DNA from: Melampsora larici-populina 98AG31
Lineage: Eukaryota > Basidiomycota > Pucciniomycetes > Pucciniales > Melampsoraceae
Direction: 5' to 3'
Assembly (NCBI RefSeq): GCF_000204055.1
Contig: NW_006768765.1
Location: 3,341,818-3,405,817 of the forward strand
DNA length: 64,000 bases
Below, piece by piece: positions 48,063 through 57,799 of this stretch (position 1 is its first letter; the number at the start of each line of letters is the position of its first letter). The notes under the pieces were generated by a model that was not told the DNA's origin, did no database searches, and saw only the letters and a list, made by a program, of their open reading frames with translations. Made by a program: the position numbers and the translations under genes.

Positions 48063-49124
48063 ATGAAAAATTTAACGCCCTTCCTTCGCATCAAAGACGA
48101 AGAACCTACGAAGTTGTCAGTAACCCAAAGACATATGGTGAAAGGTGGATGGAAACGAAATACGCTTGAATCATACGCATCAGGGGTGAAAAAGTTTAAA
48201 GTATTCACACACCAGTTTAGATTGAGAGCTTTCCCAGCATCTCGTTCGACTCTGGAGTACTTTGTGGTATGGGCGGGACACAATTATAACAAGAACGCTA
48301 AAAACAAACCGATAAAAGTCGTAACGATTCAGAAATATCTATCAGCAGTTCGTACCTGGCACGATTTTCACGGTCAGCCGTGCATGCCGATGCTTGAAAC
48401 AAGAGTAAAAAGCATACTACGATCGTCGAAGAGACTCGAAATGTCGGCTCAGCTAACGCGTCAAGATCGAAATCCAGTTTCACCAAAGGATCTCGTCAAA
48501 CTGCTAGACGACATCGAAGAAAATGAGTTAGACACTGTAGGCTTGAAAGCATTAGTACTCACTGCATACTGGGGATTGGCAAGGATTGGAGAACTGGTTT
48601 ACAAGACAAGACATTACGATAATTTAGATCTCGGGGCAATCCTAAAATCAGACCTACAATTTCTATCCTGGGGAGGAAGAAGAATGGCAAGAATAACACT
48701 TCGTGATGCGAAAACAGCCAGAGGTGATGAACTGCAACATCTAATCTTGAGAGAAACGGGAGGCCGGTTATGCCCTTTCAAGGCTCTAGGAAGCTTGGCA
48801 CGACGGATGACAGTGGTAAAAGACCCTCGTCTTTTCATGACATGGAGGGAAGGAAGCACTTGCGCTATAACAAGGCCAATTCTCACGCAAGTTCTGCAAA
48901 GGGCCTGGGGTAAAGCAGACGGCATAACGGGTCACTCATTCCGAATTGGAGGCGCAACACTCTTAACGAGGGCGGGGGTACCAACGAAGAGCATAAAACT
49001 TTTGGGACGATGGAAATCGGGTTGCCATGCCCTGTATCAAAGAGAATGGAGCGAGATGGAATGGCGTAATGCTCAAAAGGTTTTAGCCACATCAGGCTGT
49101 CGTCTACCAGATTACGAATGTTGA
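48063..49124 (+). CDS. Tyrosine recombinase ORF3 of the Ngaro-like element
   Basis: 353-aa phage-integrase-like tyrosine recombinase expected to insert the circular DNA copy. The N-terminal SAM-like core-binding part has LESYASGVKKFKVF and TIQKYLSAVRTWHDF. The catalytic domain shows the first Arg in LTAYWGLARIGELVY, the box-II HxxR in HSFRIGGATLLTRAG, then LGRWKSGCHALYQREW, which supplies the W/H position and the nucleophilic Tyr. All core residues that I can place are present and the frame is intact. It lies 470 bp after ORF2 and 169 bp before repeat B1. Confidence 0.93.
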   Translation: MKNLTPFLRIKDEEPTKLSVTQRHMVKGGWKRNTLESYASGVKKFKVFTHQFRLRAFPASRSTLEYFVVWAGHNYNKNAKNKPIKVVTIQKYLSAVRTWHDFHGQPCMPMLETRVKSILRSSKRLEMSAQLTRQDRNPVSPKDLVKLLDDIEENELDTVGLKALVLTAYWGLARIGELVYKTRHYDNLDLGAILKSDLQFLSWGGRRMARITLRDAKTARGDELQHLILRETGGRLCPFKALGSLARRMTVVKDPRLFMTWREGSTCAITRPILTQVLQRAWGKADGITGHSFRIGGATLLTRAGVPTKSIKLLGRWKSGCHALYQREWSEMEWRNAQKVLATSGCRLPDYEC

Positions 49125-49293
49125 AACACAGAGGTTGTAAATATCCTTGACTCAATGTGATTAGAAATTTTTCTTTTATTTGTCAGATACCTTTGGCCAC
49201 ATGAGAACCGGAAGGTGTTGGCAAGAGATGGTGAGGCTAGCGACGGTGATGGGGAGAGCCAGAGAGGCTCAGGACCGACACAATCCTGAGTAT

Positions 49294-49541
49294 GGGAAAC
49301 CCCGGCTCTCCTCTGCTCTCGTCGTTATAAGAGGTACCACTTTTCTACGTTCAATAGAAGGGTAGCAAAACCCTTCTTAGAAAACGTGAAGAATAGGCAC
49401 CTCTTAAAACTGGTCCTCTCAAACCATCTTGGCTTTGAGAGGGCTTCTAGCCCACAACAAAATCTTCTCTTGCCCAGTAACTAAACTGGGGAAGGGAAGG
49501 TTCATATCTCTTGAGATAAGACGAGACACGAGAAAATGGAT
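49294..49541 (+). repeat. Split direct repeat B1
   Basis: 248 bp starting GGGAAACCCCGGCTCTCC and ending AATGGAT; repeated as B2 at offset 736. Its last two bases (AT) overlap the first two of A2. Contains a hairpin at 49415-49442. Confidence 0.92.
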
Positions 49542-49966
49542 AGGTGTTTACACGAGGCACGAAGTGTGGAACAAGTCCATGAAGGCGTGCACTGGAAAAA
49601 ACGGTAGGAGGATAATTGGGAGAATAAGACGTAATACCGAGGCTTCAGATTCCCAGAAAGAAGAATAAAAGACCCCTTTCGGAATCGAGGCACATGATGG
49701 TGCTGAAGCGTCACACGTCATAGAAGCTATGAGGTAATTCGAGACTCCTGAAAGGAGAAGATATAAGTCCTTAGGGAACAGCTGGAGAGTCACCTTTCTC
49801 CCGCGACAATTCCCTTTTGACTTTTATCAATTTTCCTACTACTTTCCAAGATTAAACACAACTGATATTTTCCGTGACTAGTCAATCTTATAAAGCTCAT
49901 TATTGTGTAACTTGGTTAACTATTAGAGTAATCAAAACAATTAAAGATTATCAGAAAATTTTTTGT
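49540..49966 (+). repeat. Split direct repeat A2
   Basis: 427-bp copy of A1, directly abutting B1, as expected for the internal B1A2 unit of split direct repeats. Confidence 0.93.
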
Positions 49967-50029
49967 TCCTGCCCACCCACCCTACATAGGAGCAGAAGCC
50001 ACGAAGCCCCCCAATGGGGGACTCCTTGG

Positions 50030-50277
50030 GGGAAACCCCGGCTCTCCTCTGCTCTCGTCGTTATAAGAGGTACCACTTTTCTACGTTCAATAGAAGGGTA
50101 GCAAAACCCTTCTTAGAAAACGTGAAGAATAGGCACCTCTTAAAACTGGTCCTCTCGAACCATCTTGGCTTCGAGAGGGCTTCTAGCCCACAACAAAATC
50201 TTCTCTTGCCCAGTAACTAAACTGGGGAAGGGAAGGTTCATATCTCTTGAGATAAGACGAGACACGAGAAAATGGAT
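50030..50277 (+). repeat. Split direct repeat B2 (right terminus of the Ngaro-like element)
   Basis: 248-bp copy of B1, ending ...AATGGAT before flanking CAATTTTCATTC. Differs from B1 at 50157 (G for A) and 50172 (C for T), which pair with each other in the hairpin. Separated from A2 by 63 bp that include a short CCCCCCAATGGGGG inverted repeat. Confidence 0.92.
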
Positions 50278-50858
50278 CAATTTTCATTCTACAGGTGATT
50301 ATTGTCAAATTTTGGGAAAAGATTACAATCGGATTGTCTCATTACTTACCAACATCACAAAGATGTTGGTTCAAATGTTGACTTTGTAAACAACCAAGAG
50401 ATAAGTTGGTAGGGCAGCGGCGGTGGTGTTCATCCTCAATGAATTGAAGTTTCTCAGTGGGACAAAGGTATATATTAGGAATCAGATCCTTTTTATTCCA
50501 AACAGGTTTTGGAGATGGAAAGTGGCTATCACTGTCAGACTTGCGGTAGCGCAGATATAGTTGATGACTCAAGTTCAAGTGAAAAGGTACGGTCGAAAAT
50601 AACTCTTATGTCATCATTTATGACTACGCATCAACAAAGAAAACTAACCAGATCTGATTCTTGTTCTTGAGAGACTTGAGCTCATCCATCCATTTTACCC
50701 CGTTTTAACCAAGTGTAGTCTTATCTTGGATACCCAAAACAAGCCATCGACATCCCACAGTAAGAGATCTGAACCGCATTTTTTATTCAATTATTCATTC
50801 CTACAACTAGATTCCTACCGCGATAATCTTCCTCGCTAGCTTCAACCAAACAAATCCT
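50278..50858. other. 3' flank of the retrotransposon
   Basis: About 580 bp, no supported gene; only short unsupported frames. Confidence 0.45.
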
Positions 50859-51528
50859 TTAAGCTTGAGCAGCTCCCATACATCTACAATCCAAATCTAA
50901 AACCAAAAGTATCATTTCATATCTGATCAACACCCAATCTAAAACCTCAAAAACCAAAGTAGAAGAAGCAAAAAAGAAAATCCTCAACTCACCAGTAGTA
51001 TTTTGATGTTGATGTTTTAAATTCAAAAGTTTTAAATTCATACGATTTTCCTCCTTTAAATCTTTAATCAACAATAATCTTAAACCGATTAATTTTTCAT
51101 CTAATTTATTTTTAAAATTTAAAAGCTCATTCGATAATTTTAATATTAATTTTGACTTCAACTTTTGATCATTTCCTTTATCAAATGCTTTTACAAAGAT
51201 AAAAATTGTCCAACAAAGAATTAACATTCCCCATGATAATAAAATTATAAGTGATTTGGTACTTAGTTGTCTATGAATTCATAATGACATCAATGGATCA
51301 GTAATCAAAGTTTTGAAGTTGAATTTATCTTAATCTTGAATGGAAAACAATCAACTGAAGAAAATAGACTCGGATCGAAATTGAAAAGTTAACTTACACC
51401 GGTCTAAATTCTGTCGAAGCAGGTAAAGTAGTAGACCAATCAGTCGATCCGTTTGATATCGTGCTTCCTAATCCAGAGTTTCCTTCATAGATATCCTGAG
51501 ATGCGGACAATAGGATAACATGAGGCAT
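50859..51528 (-). CDS. Small single-pass membrane protein with coiled coil
   Basis: No family recognised. Three exons, 51528-51398, 51270-50993 and 50896-50859, for 148 aa; donors GTAAGT and GTGAGT. A Ser/Thr-rich N-terminus (MPHVILLSASQDIYEGNSG) leads into one membrane segment, LIILLSWGMLILCWTIFIFV, at about residue 50, followed by a Lys/Leu/Asn-rich helix predicted as coiled coil (LKSKLILKLSNELLNFKNKL) and a short tail DLDCRCMGAAQA from a 38-nt last exon. An ORF-only reading would start at a TTG farther upstream or miss the last exon. The membrane topology could be type II. Function unknown. Confidence 0.65.
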
Positions 51529-52991
51529 CTTTAGACCTAAGAAAGATCTATGTATCGCGTTGAAATATTTAGTAATGTTTTCAAGTTTTTTGATTTTAAG
51601 TTGACAAAGAGATCGATGAGTGATGGATATCAAGTTCAATGAGTGAAAAATTAATTCGAAAGATATTTTTCAAAGCTCATCATCACCTGAGGTAAAATAA
51701 GAAGAGAGAAAAAAGCTGATGTGATGAATTTCAATTGTTTAATAAACTTTCTTAAAGAATGGAATATCACCTCAACAATTCCTCGGAAAGTTTCTTATTC
51801 ATATCCTGATCCTCATCGATGCAGCGTAATAAGATTGTATCATATATACCAGAATTGCTTGAAATTAAGCCTAGCTTGGTGAGTTCATCCTTAACAAGGT
51901 GAGTTATCGTAATTTCGGAAAAATAAACTGAATAGGTTTTATAGGGATCCAAGTGACATGGTCAGCTAAGGGGTTTTTGAAGATTGATTGGAATAAAGTC
52001 GTCGTCCCACGGATACATTTGGTTACATCAGTTTCAGATCAACGCCGTGTAATCAAATGTGTGATTAGACTGAGGTGAGCTCATCGAAAAATCAGCTGCA
52101 CGAGTCGGCAATTGCTTAGTAGGTAAGCTGTTGATGTTCTCTCTGGACTTCAAGGGTGTCATCCAAGCCGTGTTCCACAAGAAAAAAATCCGAGTGAAGT
52201 CCGCCATGGACACCTCGAAGTCAACCCCTATATACTGGAACTTCTGCAGTACTCTGCTCGAATAAATGCGCAACTCCTAGCTCGTGATAACTCTTGCTCG
52301 TATATCTGGCAATAGCTATTGGAGTATTTCCTCATCAGAAGCACTTTCTGAGTATGATAAGGCAACTTGGAGCTTGAGAATACAGTAACTTCTTCGTACG
52401 GAAATATCTCTTCTAGGAAGTCATATGTTCACCCACTGACAGAATGACAGTCTACATAGTAAAGATGCGATCAGGCTTTATAATTGTGACTGACATCCTG
52501 TAGAATGGTGCGCCAATTCATGTTTTCCCCTACAATATGATTTCTTCTCTCTTTTACTCCCCCATGCTTCCTGCATTGGGACCGCAACTGATCCGTTGAT
52601 GTATCAAAACTCGTAGAATGAGGTAGATCAGATCAGTCATTAGAGTTGATGAATTTAAGAATAAAAATCTCGTATGCTCTTTGATCAATAGCGAAAAAAA
52701 TGAATGTTCAAAAAAAGGAAACACTATGCCATCACTTTGCGGGAGAAAATATATGACACCAAGATTTTCAAACAATGTAATCATCATACAACAGTTTCTT
52801 AAAAGAGATGAACACCGATCCTATAAAATTTAAACTTGCAGAATTCATGTAAACACAAAGTAAAATGCTAACATGATCTTATTAATTTTTTTCTTATCAT
52901 CGTAGAAGATTAATTTCAAAGTTACCAAAAGAGTTAAAAATTCACCAAAGGCAACATAAAACCGAATAGTAAAAGAAGTGTTATGAAAAAA
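51529..52991. other. Intergenic with unsupported minus-strand frames
   Basis: About 1.46 kb. The frames at 51767-51952 and 52034-52273 (minus) have amino-acid-like composition (e.g. MADFTRIFFLWNTAWMTPLK), but I could not connect them by splicing or match them to a family, so no gene is called. They may be exons of an unrecognised gene. Confidence 0.4.
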
Positions 52992-53528
52992 TCATTCTTG
53001 ACCTGACAGATAGTACTTTGCTCGTGAGACGATAACCTTGACGTGTGATGGAAAGTATCGAAGGACTGCCATGTAGAAGAATGAGAGGAGTAGAACCAGG
53101 AGAATATCTAAAGAATCAAAAAAACGCGATCAAGACGTGATTGAAAGTCAGAGATTTGGTAGATCATCTTTCATGTGGTTATTTGAGTGCGAATCAATCG
53201 ACACCTACGTAGCATCACCACTTCCCACTGTTTTGCAAGTCAAAAACCATGAAGTTGAAAACAATCATCAATTTCGGTCTCACACTTCAAAAGAAGGATG
53301 TAGTATCGAATAACTCACAGTTTCTAACATAGACAATGCAAATTCTCCTTGATATCTGATCCATATCTCATGCATAAAAGTACCAAATGATTTATTTTTG
53401 ATAATATCAAAAGAAGGATGAGTAGTTTTAGGTCGATCTTGTGTGGATGAACCAACTTCTGATTTTGCTAGTTTTGAAGCTGATGATCCAATAGATTGAG
53501 GATTGTTTGTGTTGTGTGATGGACTCAT
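52992..53528 (-). CDS. Serine palmitoyltransferase small subunit-like protein (Tsc3/ssSPT type)
   Basis: Small activating subunit of serine palmitoyltransferase, the ER enzyme that condenses serine and palmitoyl-CoA in the first step of sphingolipid synthesis. Three exons: 53528-53319, 53227-53209 (19-nt microexon) and 53107-52992, for 114 aa. The N-terminal 50 residues are disordered (Ser/Asn/Lys). The conserved part is FMHEIWIRYQGEFALSMLET, then WEVVML from the microexon, then a membrane helix ILLVLLLSFFYMAVLRYFPS and a basic tail HVKVIVSRAKYYLSG. MLETWE matches the MLEPWE signature of the family. Without the microexon no donor/acceptor pair restores both the signature and the helix in frame. 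The family call rests on these motifs. Confidence 0.8.
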
Positions 53529-55640
53529 TGTCTTTAGTTCATTAGTCGCCAAAGTCGTTCAAGGTTAGGTTGATGATGACAATCAGAAGTGTTCGAATCG
53601 TTGAACGAGTTCAGCCAGTTTGGAAAACATGAGACACTCTCTAAACACATGAGTATGGCCTTAAGACCTCACACTATGAGCCTACGCAGCCGGGTAATCG
53701 ACAAGGGGGACGCGCTGGACTGCGCCACCCTATGACCTTGATTCAAGCAATCCACCTGGAGTCTGGACTGGATTGTTTAGCGGATATACAATAGACCTTT
53801 GACCACTCAGCTATACCTGATTCACCAGCAATGGGAAAGTCCTTCTAAGCTAAGTGGTGCATATCAGACATCAAACCTTGGTGGACTGGGTTCTTCTTGC
53901 CTGTCATCAAGATCACAGGAGTCCTTTACAAAAGGTCAGATGAGGTATGTTTGGGTTTAGCTTTCATTCCAGTTACCCTGAATCATAATTTGATGCTATT
54001 CTTTGACAATATAAATATCTTGGAGTGGCTCTGAGTACAGAATTTCACAAGATTCTCACCTTTTGATAATACTTGAGCCTGCTTGTCAAGTACAATACTT
54101 TGGATGGGTTTTGCACCAAGTGAGCACAGAAAGCTACAGAAAGTCTTGATAATTTGATACATACACACAACAATATCACCATGATGGACATATTGTTGAG
54201 AGTTTGTGACATATATTCAATACCAACAAGTCCATAGCAAATTCCTTGCCGCCTTCTGATTTTGATGCTCTTTCTTCCCATATCACAATGCCTCTCAAAG
54301 CTTGTATAATTCATGTCATTGTTTTTGTCACACCATTCAGGTCAATTATGTGGAAAAATAGGAAACATAGTTCTAAGACATTGAATGCACGCAGGTACAT
54401 AGATGTTGTTCTTTCCTTCTTGCTTTTTTGTGTATCTATCCTAACTGTCCCTTGCTTCCATGCATATTGTGGAAAAAACATTGACTATCACATATACAAA
54501 TGTGATCCAAAGGCCTGTCAAGGTGATGCTGTTCCAGGTGAGTTCCTCCAAATCCTTTCTAGTTTTTGATGACCATAATGATTTGTCAGCAATTGTTCTG
54601 TGGATGCAACGATGGCAGGTGGTCAAAGTTCTTTTACTATGACAAGATGTTTGATAATTTCAGGGAATATAAATTGAGATATCAATGATCTATTGGCTTA
54701 TGAATTTGTACAATGGATCCTTTGTGACACCTTACACTTGTGATTGAATAAGATTGCATGACATCATCTATGGTTTCTTTGTATGAAAATCTCTTGTGTG
54801 ATCTCTTTTTTTCACACTCTTCCTTACCATTAGATTGTTGTTGTCTTTTGTTCAATCAGTGCTCAGTTTCATTGAGCTGTTACCTGAAGCCCACAGGTGT
54901 AAGTTATATATTGTTATTAGTTGTTGATGCTGGTAATTGAACTCAAACATTTTTTTCCACAATCTTCTTTACCATTAGATTGCTCACATATTTTTTTGAT
55001 CAATTCTCAGCTTCATTGAGCTGATTTCCTAATTTCACAAGTTCCAATAACCATCTTAACTATACCACCAAGACACTGGTATCCAAAATTGGTATATTTA
55101 TGTCTTGGACAGCCGTAATCTAGGTAAGTGAACCTCCTTCATCTTTTAGTCTGCTTTTGTGTCCATTGATTGTCTCAGATAATGCCCCTACTGTCATCAC
55201 TTTTGGTGATGTGATGTGTTCAGTATGTTACACAAACAAAAGGGGCACCACTTCCATTGACTGACTGGCTGATCAAAGTAGACATATGGGTATTTTCCGT
55301 GTATTATCACACACAAGAAAGGCTCAGACTAGTCTCATCAGGACCCAGAAATGACTTTATATATGTGGGTGACAAAGAAAATCCCTGTTTTCTGGTCAGT
55401 TTTAAAAAATCCTAAATGATACCCTTTTTGGGCACTGACCTTAAAAAAAGTAAACAAGAACAGGGCTATGGGGGCATCCATAGGTGCATAATATTCATTT
55501 ATAGCATTTTTTCACAGTGGTCAGGCCTGTGTCTTTATGTATGACAAATTGGTAGTAGAATGTACACCTCCTTGGAGCATGAAGCCTAAGGCATGTATTC
55601 AATCATTTTGTCAGAAAATTCTCTACTTCTGGGCTGCAAT
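53529..55640. other. Gene-less repeat-derived region
   Basis: About 2.1 kb with no supported gene. Two diverged copies of a block (ACCATTAGATTG ... CAGTTTCATTGAGCTG) lie at about 54,808-54,900 and 54,963-55,040. Some minus-strand A-box-like sequences near 53,700-53,820 resemble decayed tRNA halves. Probably old elements. Confidence 0.4.
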
Positions 55641-56040
55641 CTCAACTTTGCTGATTCATCACAGCAGTGGTCAATTAGCCTTCACTGCAAACATTTTTCA
55701 ACTTCCCCAAGTGGGCAGGAAAAAATGATTGGGAGTATGATTTGTCATGAAATGATCTATCACTCCACACCTGAGCCATAACACCCACACTACATATGTG
55801 TAGCAGGCCCAGTGAATAGGTGGTTATCATGTACATACAGTTCTGCTCAGCTATCTGTTCATGACAATAAGTTATTCATATGTAATACATGCTGTAACTT
55901 TTTTCAGATTGACAAAAGCATTCAAAAGATTGACTACATACACCGACTTGATGTTTTGGTGTAATCTCATCAACCCAACTGGTTCTGTAGTGTAACAGGG
56001 CAGCATTTTACCTGTGGAAGATTAAGGAGTGATGAAGGTG
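55641..56040. repeat. Copy 2 of the ACACCCACACTACATATGTG foldback family
   Basis: The block ACACCCACACTACATATGTG is at 55,781-55,800, preceded by ACTTCCCCAAGTGGGCAGG and followed by TACATACAGTTCTGCTCAG, GACAAAAGCATTC and TGACTACATACACC, the same order as at 24.4 kb and 60.9 kb. No gene. Confidence 0.6.
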
Positions 56041-56222
56041 ATAACACTGCGGAGTTTGCATGATCACTTTATGGTCCAAGATGTGTTGAAAGGTCTAAAA
56101 TGTTTGCATTTAGTCTATTTTAGTCTATATCACATCCCAAATCAACTTGTATTGCTCTCTACAATCAGCAGCCATCCAGTGGTCCATCCCTTGATATTGA
56201 GCTCTTAACTTATGTTCAAGGC

Positions 56223-57799
56223 CTAGAGTTCACCATGTTCAGAGTTTGAAGACTGTGCAGTGTGCTCGGAAGAGACTGCAGGGTTCTCACTGACTCCAAA
56301 GAGCTTCGCAAGACCTACAAAAGGTGTAAGATCAAATATCGCATCTTAGTAAAAAAACTACATATCCAAAAGATCAAGAAAGCTTACCCTTCCTGAATTC
56401 TCCCGTGACTTGCGCGGGAAGAACTACGCTGTACTCGATGAACAAATCTCCGTGGCCCATGGCTTGATGGCGAGGCATTCCTTCACCATCCATGACTTGC
56501 ACAAAGCCTGAAAAAATCGTTTCTCAGTTTGAGTTGAAGAAGAGCTAGTCAAATATACCATTCGACGTACCATTTTGTGTCACGCCCTCTCGAGTGAGTG
56601 TGATATTGTGACCGTCTAAATGTGTCAATTTGCGTGTGAATCCAAGTAAGGCCTACAAAAGGATGTTGTTGAGAGTCGTAAGTGGATTTTTTCGCAAGTC
56701 AGGTCAAAAAAACGAGAAATAGTCAATTCTGCTTGAACTTACCTCATCTAGCCTCAAAGTTTCTTTCCAATACAAATTTTCCTGCTTTCGCCTGAAGCCA
56801 CCGTCAGTCTGCTTGCGAGTCCTAATCCTCAGAACAACATCTCCTGCTGCATGATCCGGACTCTCGTCCGCCTCTCCTTCAAAGGTCTCTTCGTATCCAT
56901 CGGGTATACCTCGATCGAGATCGATGGTGAGCGAATTGACTGCTTCTGTGGTTTTCTCCCCTTTACATTTTGTGCAACGATGGGCGATCTTCTTGCCTGC
57001 TCCACCACAGGCGTCGCATTGCATCTGAACTTGCTGGAAGATACCAGGTCCAAGCTGATGACGAACGATTCGTGCGCCATGACCTCCGCATACGTCACAT
57101 TCCTGCACGTCAGAGGGTTTCCGGGCTCCAGTGCCCTTACAAAGCGGACATAGTACTTGTCTCTTGATTTCAAAGTCAATTGATCGACCAATATAAATCT
57201 AGACGCCAAAAAAAGCACGGTCAGCAGGAATGCAACAGATATGCTCATGAGTTGCAAAGCAAAATAAAGTGAAGTTACATCTTCCAATTCCACCTCCATC
57301 TCTGAAACCATTGTTGGTCCTTTCCGCTGACCTCCTTGCCTCTGTTGACCACCACCACCACCACCGAAGAATCGACTGAAAATGTCGAATGGGTCTCCCC
57401 CACCACCACCCTGGGCTTGATGCCGTTTCAGACCCTCCTCCCCGTATTTGTCATAAATTGATCGCTTCTCAGGATCTGAAAGGATTTCATAGGCGTTCCC
57501 AACTTCCAGAAACTTTTGTTCTGCGTCTTTGTTTCCTGGATTTTTGTCCGGATGCCACCGTTTACTCAATTTCTATGGAAAAATTGGAAAACATGACTTC
57601 GTCAGATCCCCAGGTTTCATGGAGTCAAATTGACAAGATATGGACATACTCGATAAGCTCGCTTGATTTCCTTTTCATTTGCATTTCGATTCACACCGAG
57701 GGATTTATAAGGGTCGGTAGCCAAAGAGGATGTAACGAGGATAATGACCAGCAGTAAAACAATGGATTGAAGCGAGGTGGCAGCGAGTATAATGCGCAT
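56223..57799 (-). CDS. SCJ1: ER-luminal DnaJ co-chaperone, Scj1-like
   Basis: Type I J-protein that stimulates the ER Hsp70 (Kar2/BiP) in folding and quality control. Six exons: 57799-57650, 57572-57279, 57198-56743, 56652-56571, 56507-56388 and 56314-56223, for 397 aa. Signal peptide [20 protein letters not shown]..., J-domain from [20 protein letters not shown] with HPD in [10 protein letters not shown], Gly/Phe-rich linker ([20 protein letters not shown]), zinc-finger region with [24 protein letters not shown] and a degenerate CTKCKGEK, then substrate-binding domains ([27 protein letters not shown]). The protein ends SEHGEL; HGEL fits a variant of the HDEL/KDEL ER-retrieval signal. Zinc finger and signal peptide point to Scj1 rather than cytosolic Ydj1, which would carry a CAAX box. 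Confidence 0.92.

Larger units (their letters stand above)
42944..50277 (+). mobile_element. Ngaro/DIRS-type tyrosine-recombinase retrotransposon with split direct repeats
   Basis: A 7.3-kb element with the arrangement A1 (42944-43370), Gag-like ORF, RT/RNase H ORF, tyrosine recombinase ORF, B1 (49294-49541), A2 (49540-49966), 63 bp, then B2 (50030-50277). A1 and A2 are both 427 bp and appear identical; B1 and B2 are both 248 bp and differ at a covarying pair. It has no LTRs, no integrase DDE core and no inverted termini. Split direct repeats plus RT, RNase H and tyrosine recombinase define Ngaro/PAT-like members of the DIRS order. The near identity of the repeats argues for a recent insertion; one in-frame TGA interrupts the RT ORF. 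Such elements are thought to integrate via a circular DNA intermediate. Confidence 0.92.

Noticed and set aside
52034..52273. Minus-strand frame with MADFTRIFFLWNTAWMTPLK
   Set aside because: Superficially like a transporter N-terminus, but short, not connectable to other exons and without a confident motif.
53690..53830. Two tRNA-like A-box segments on the minus strand (e.g. TAGCTGAGTGG)
   Set aside because: No complete cloverleaf or proper B box; the anticodon loop is too long. At most decayed tRNA-derived sequence.
54246..54569. Plus-strand frame of 107 codons with HAYCGKNIDYHIYKCDPKAC
   Set aside because: Considered as a secreted cysteine-containing protein, but the hydrophobic segment is internal, no promoter or intron support, and it sits in repeat-derived DNA.
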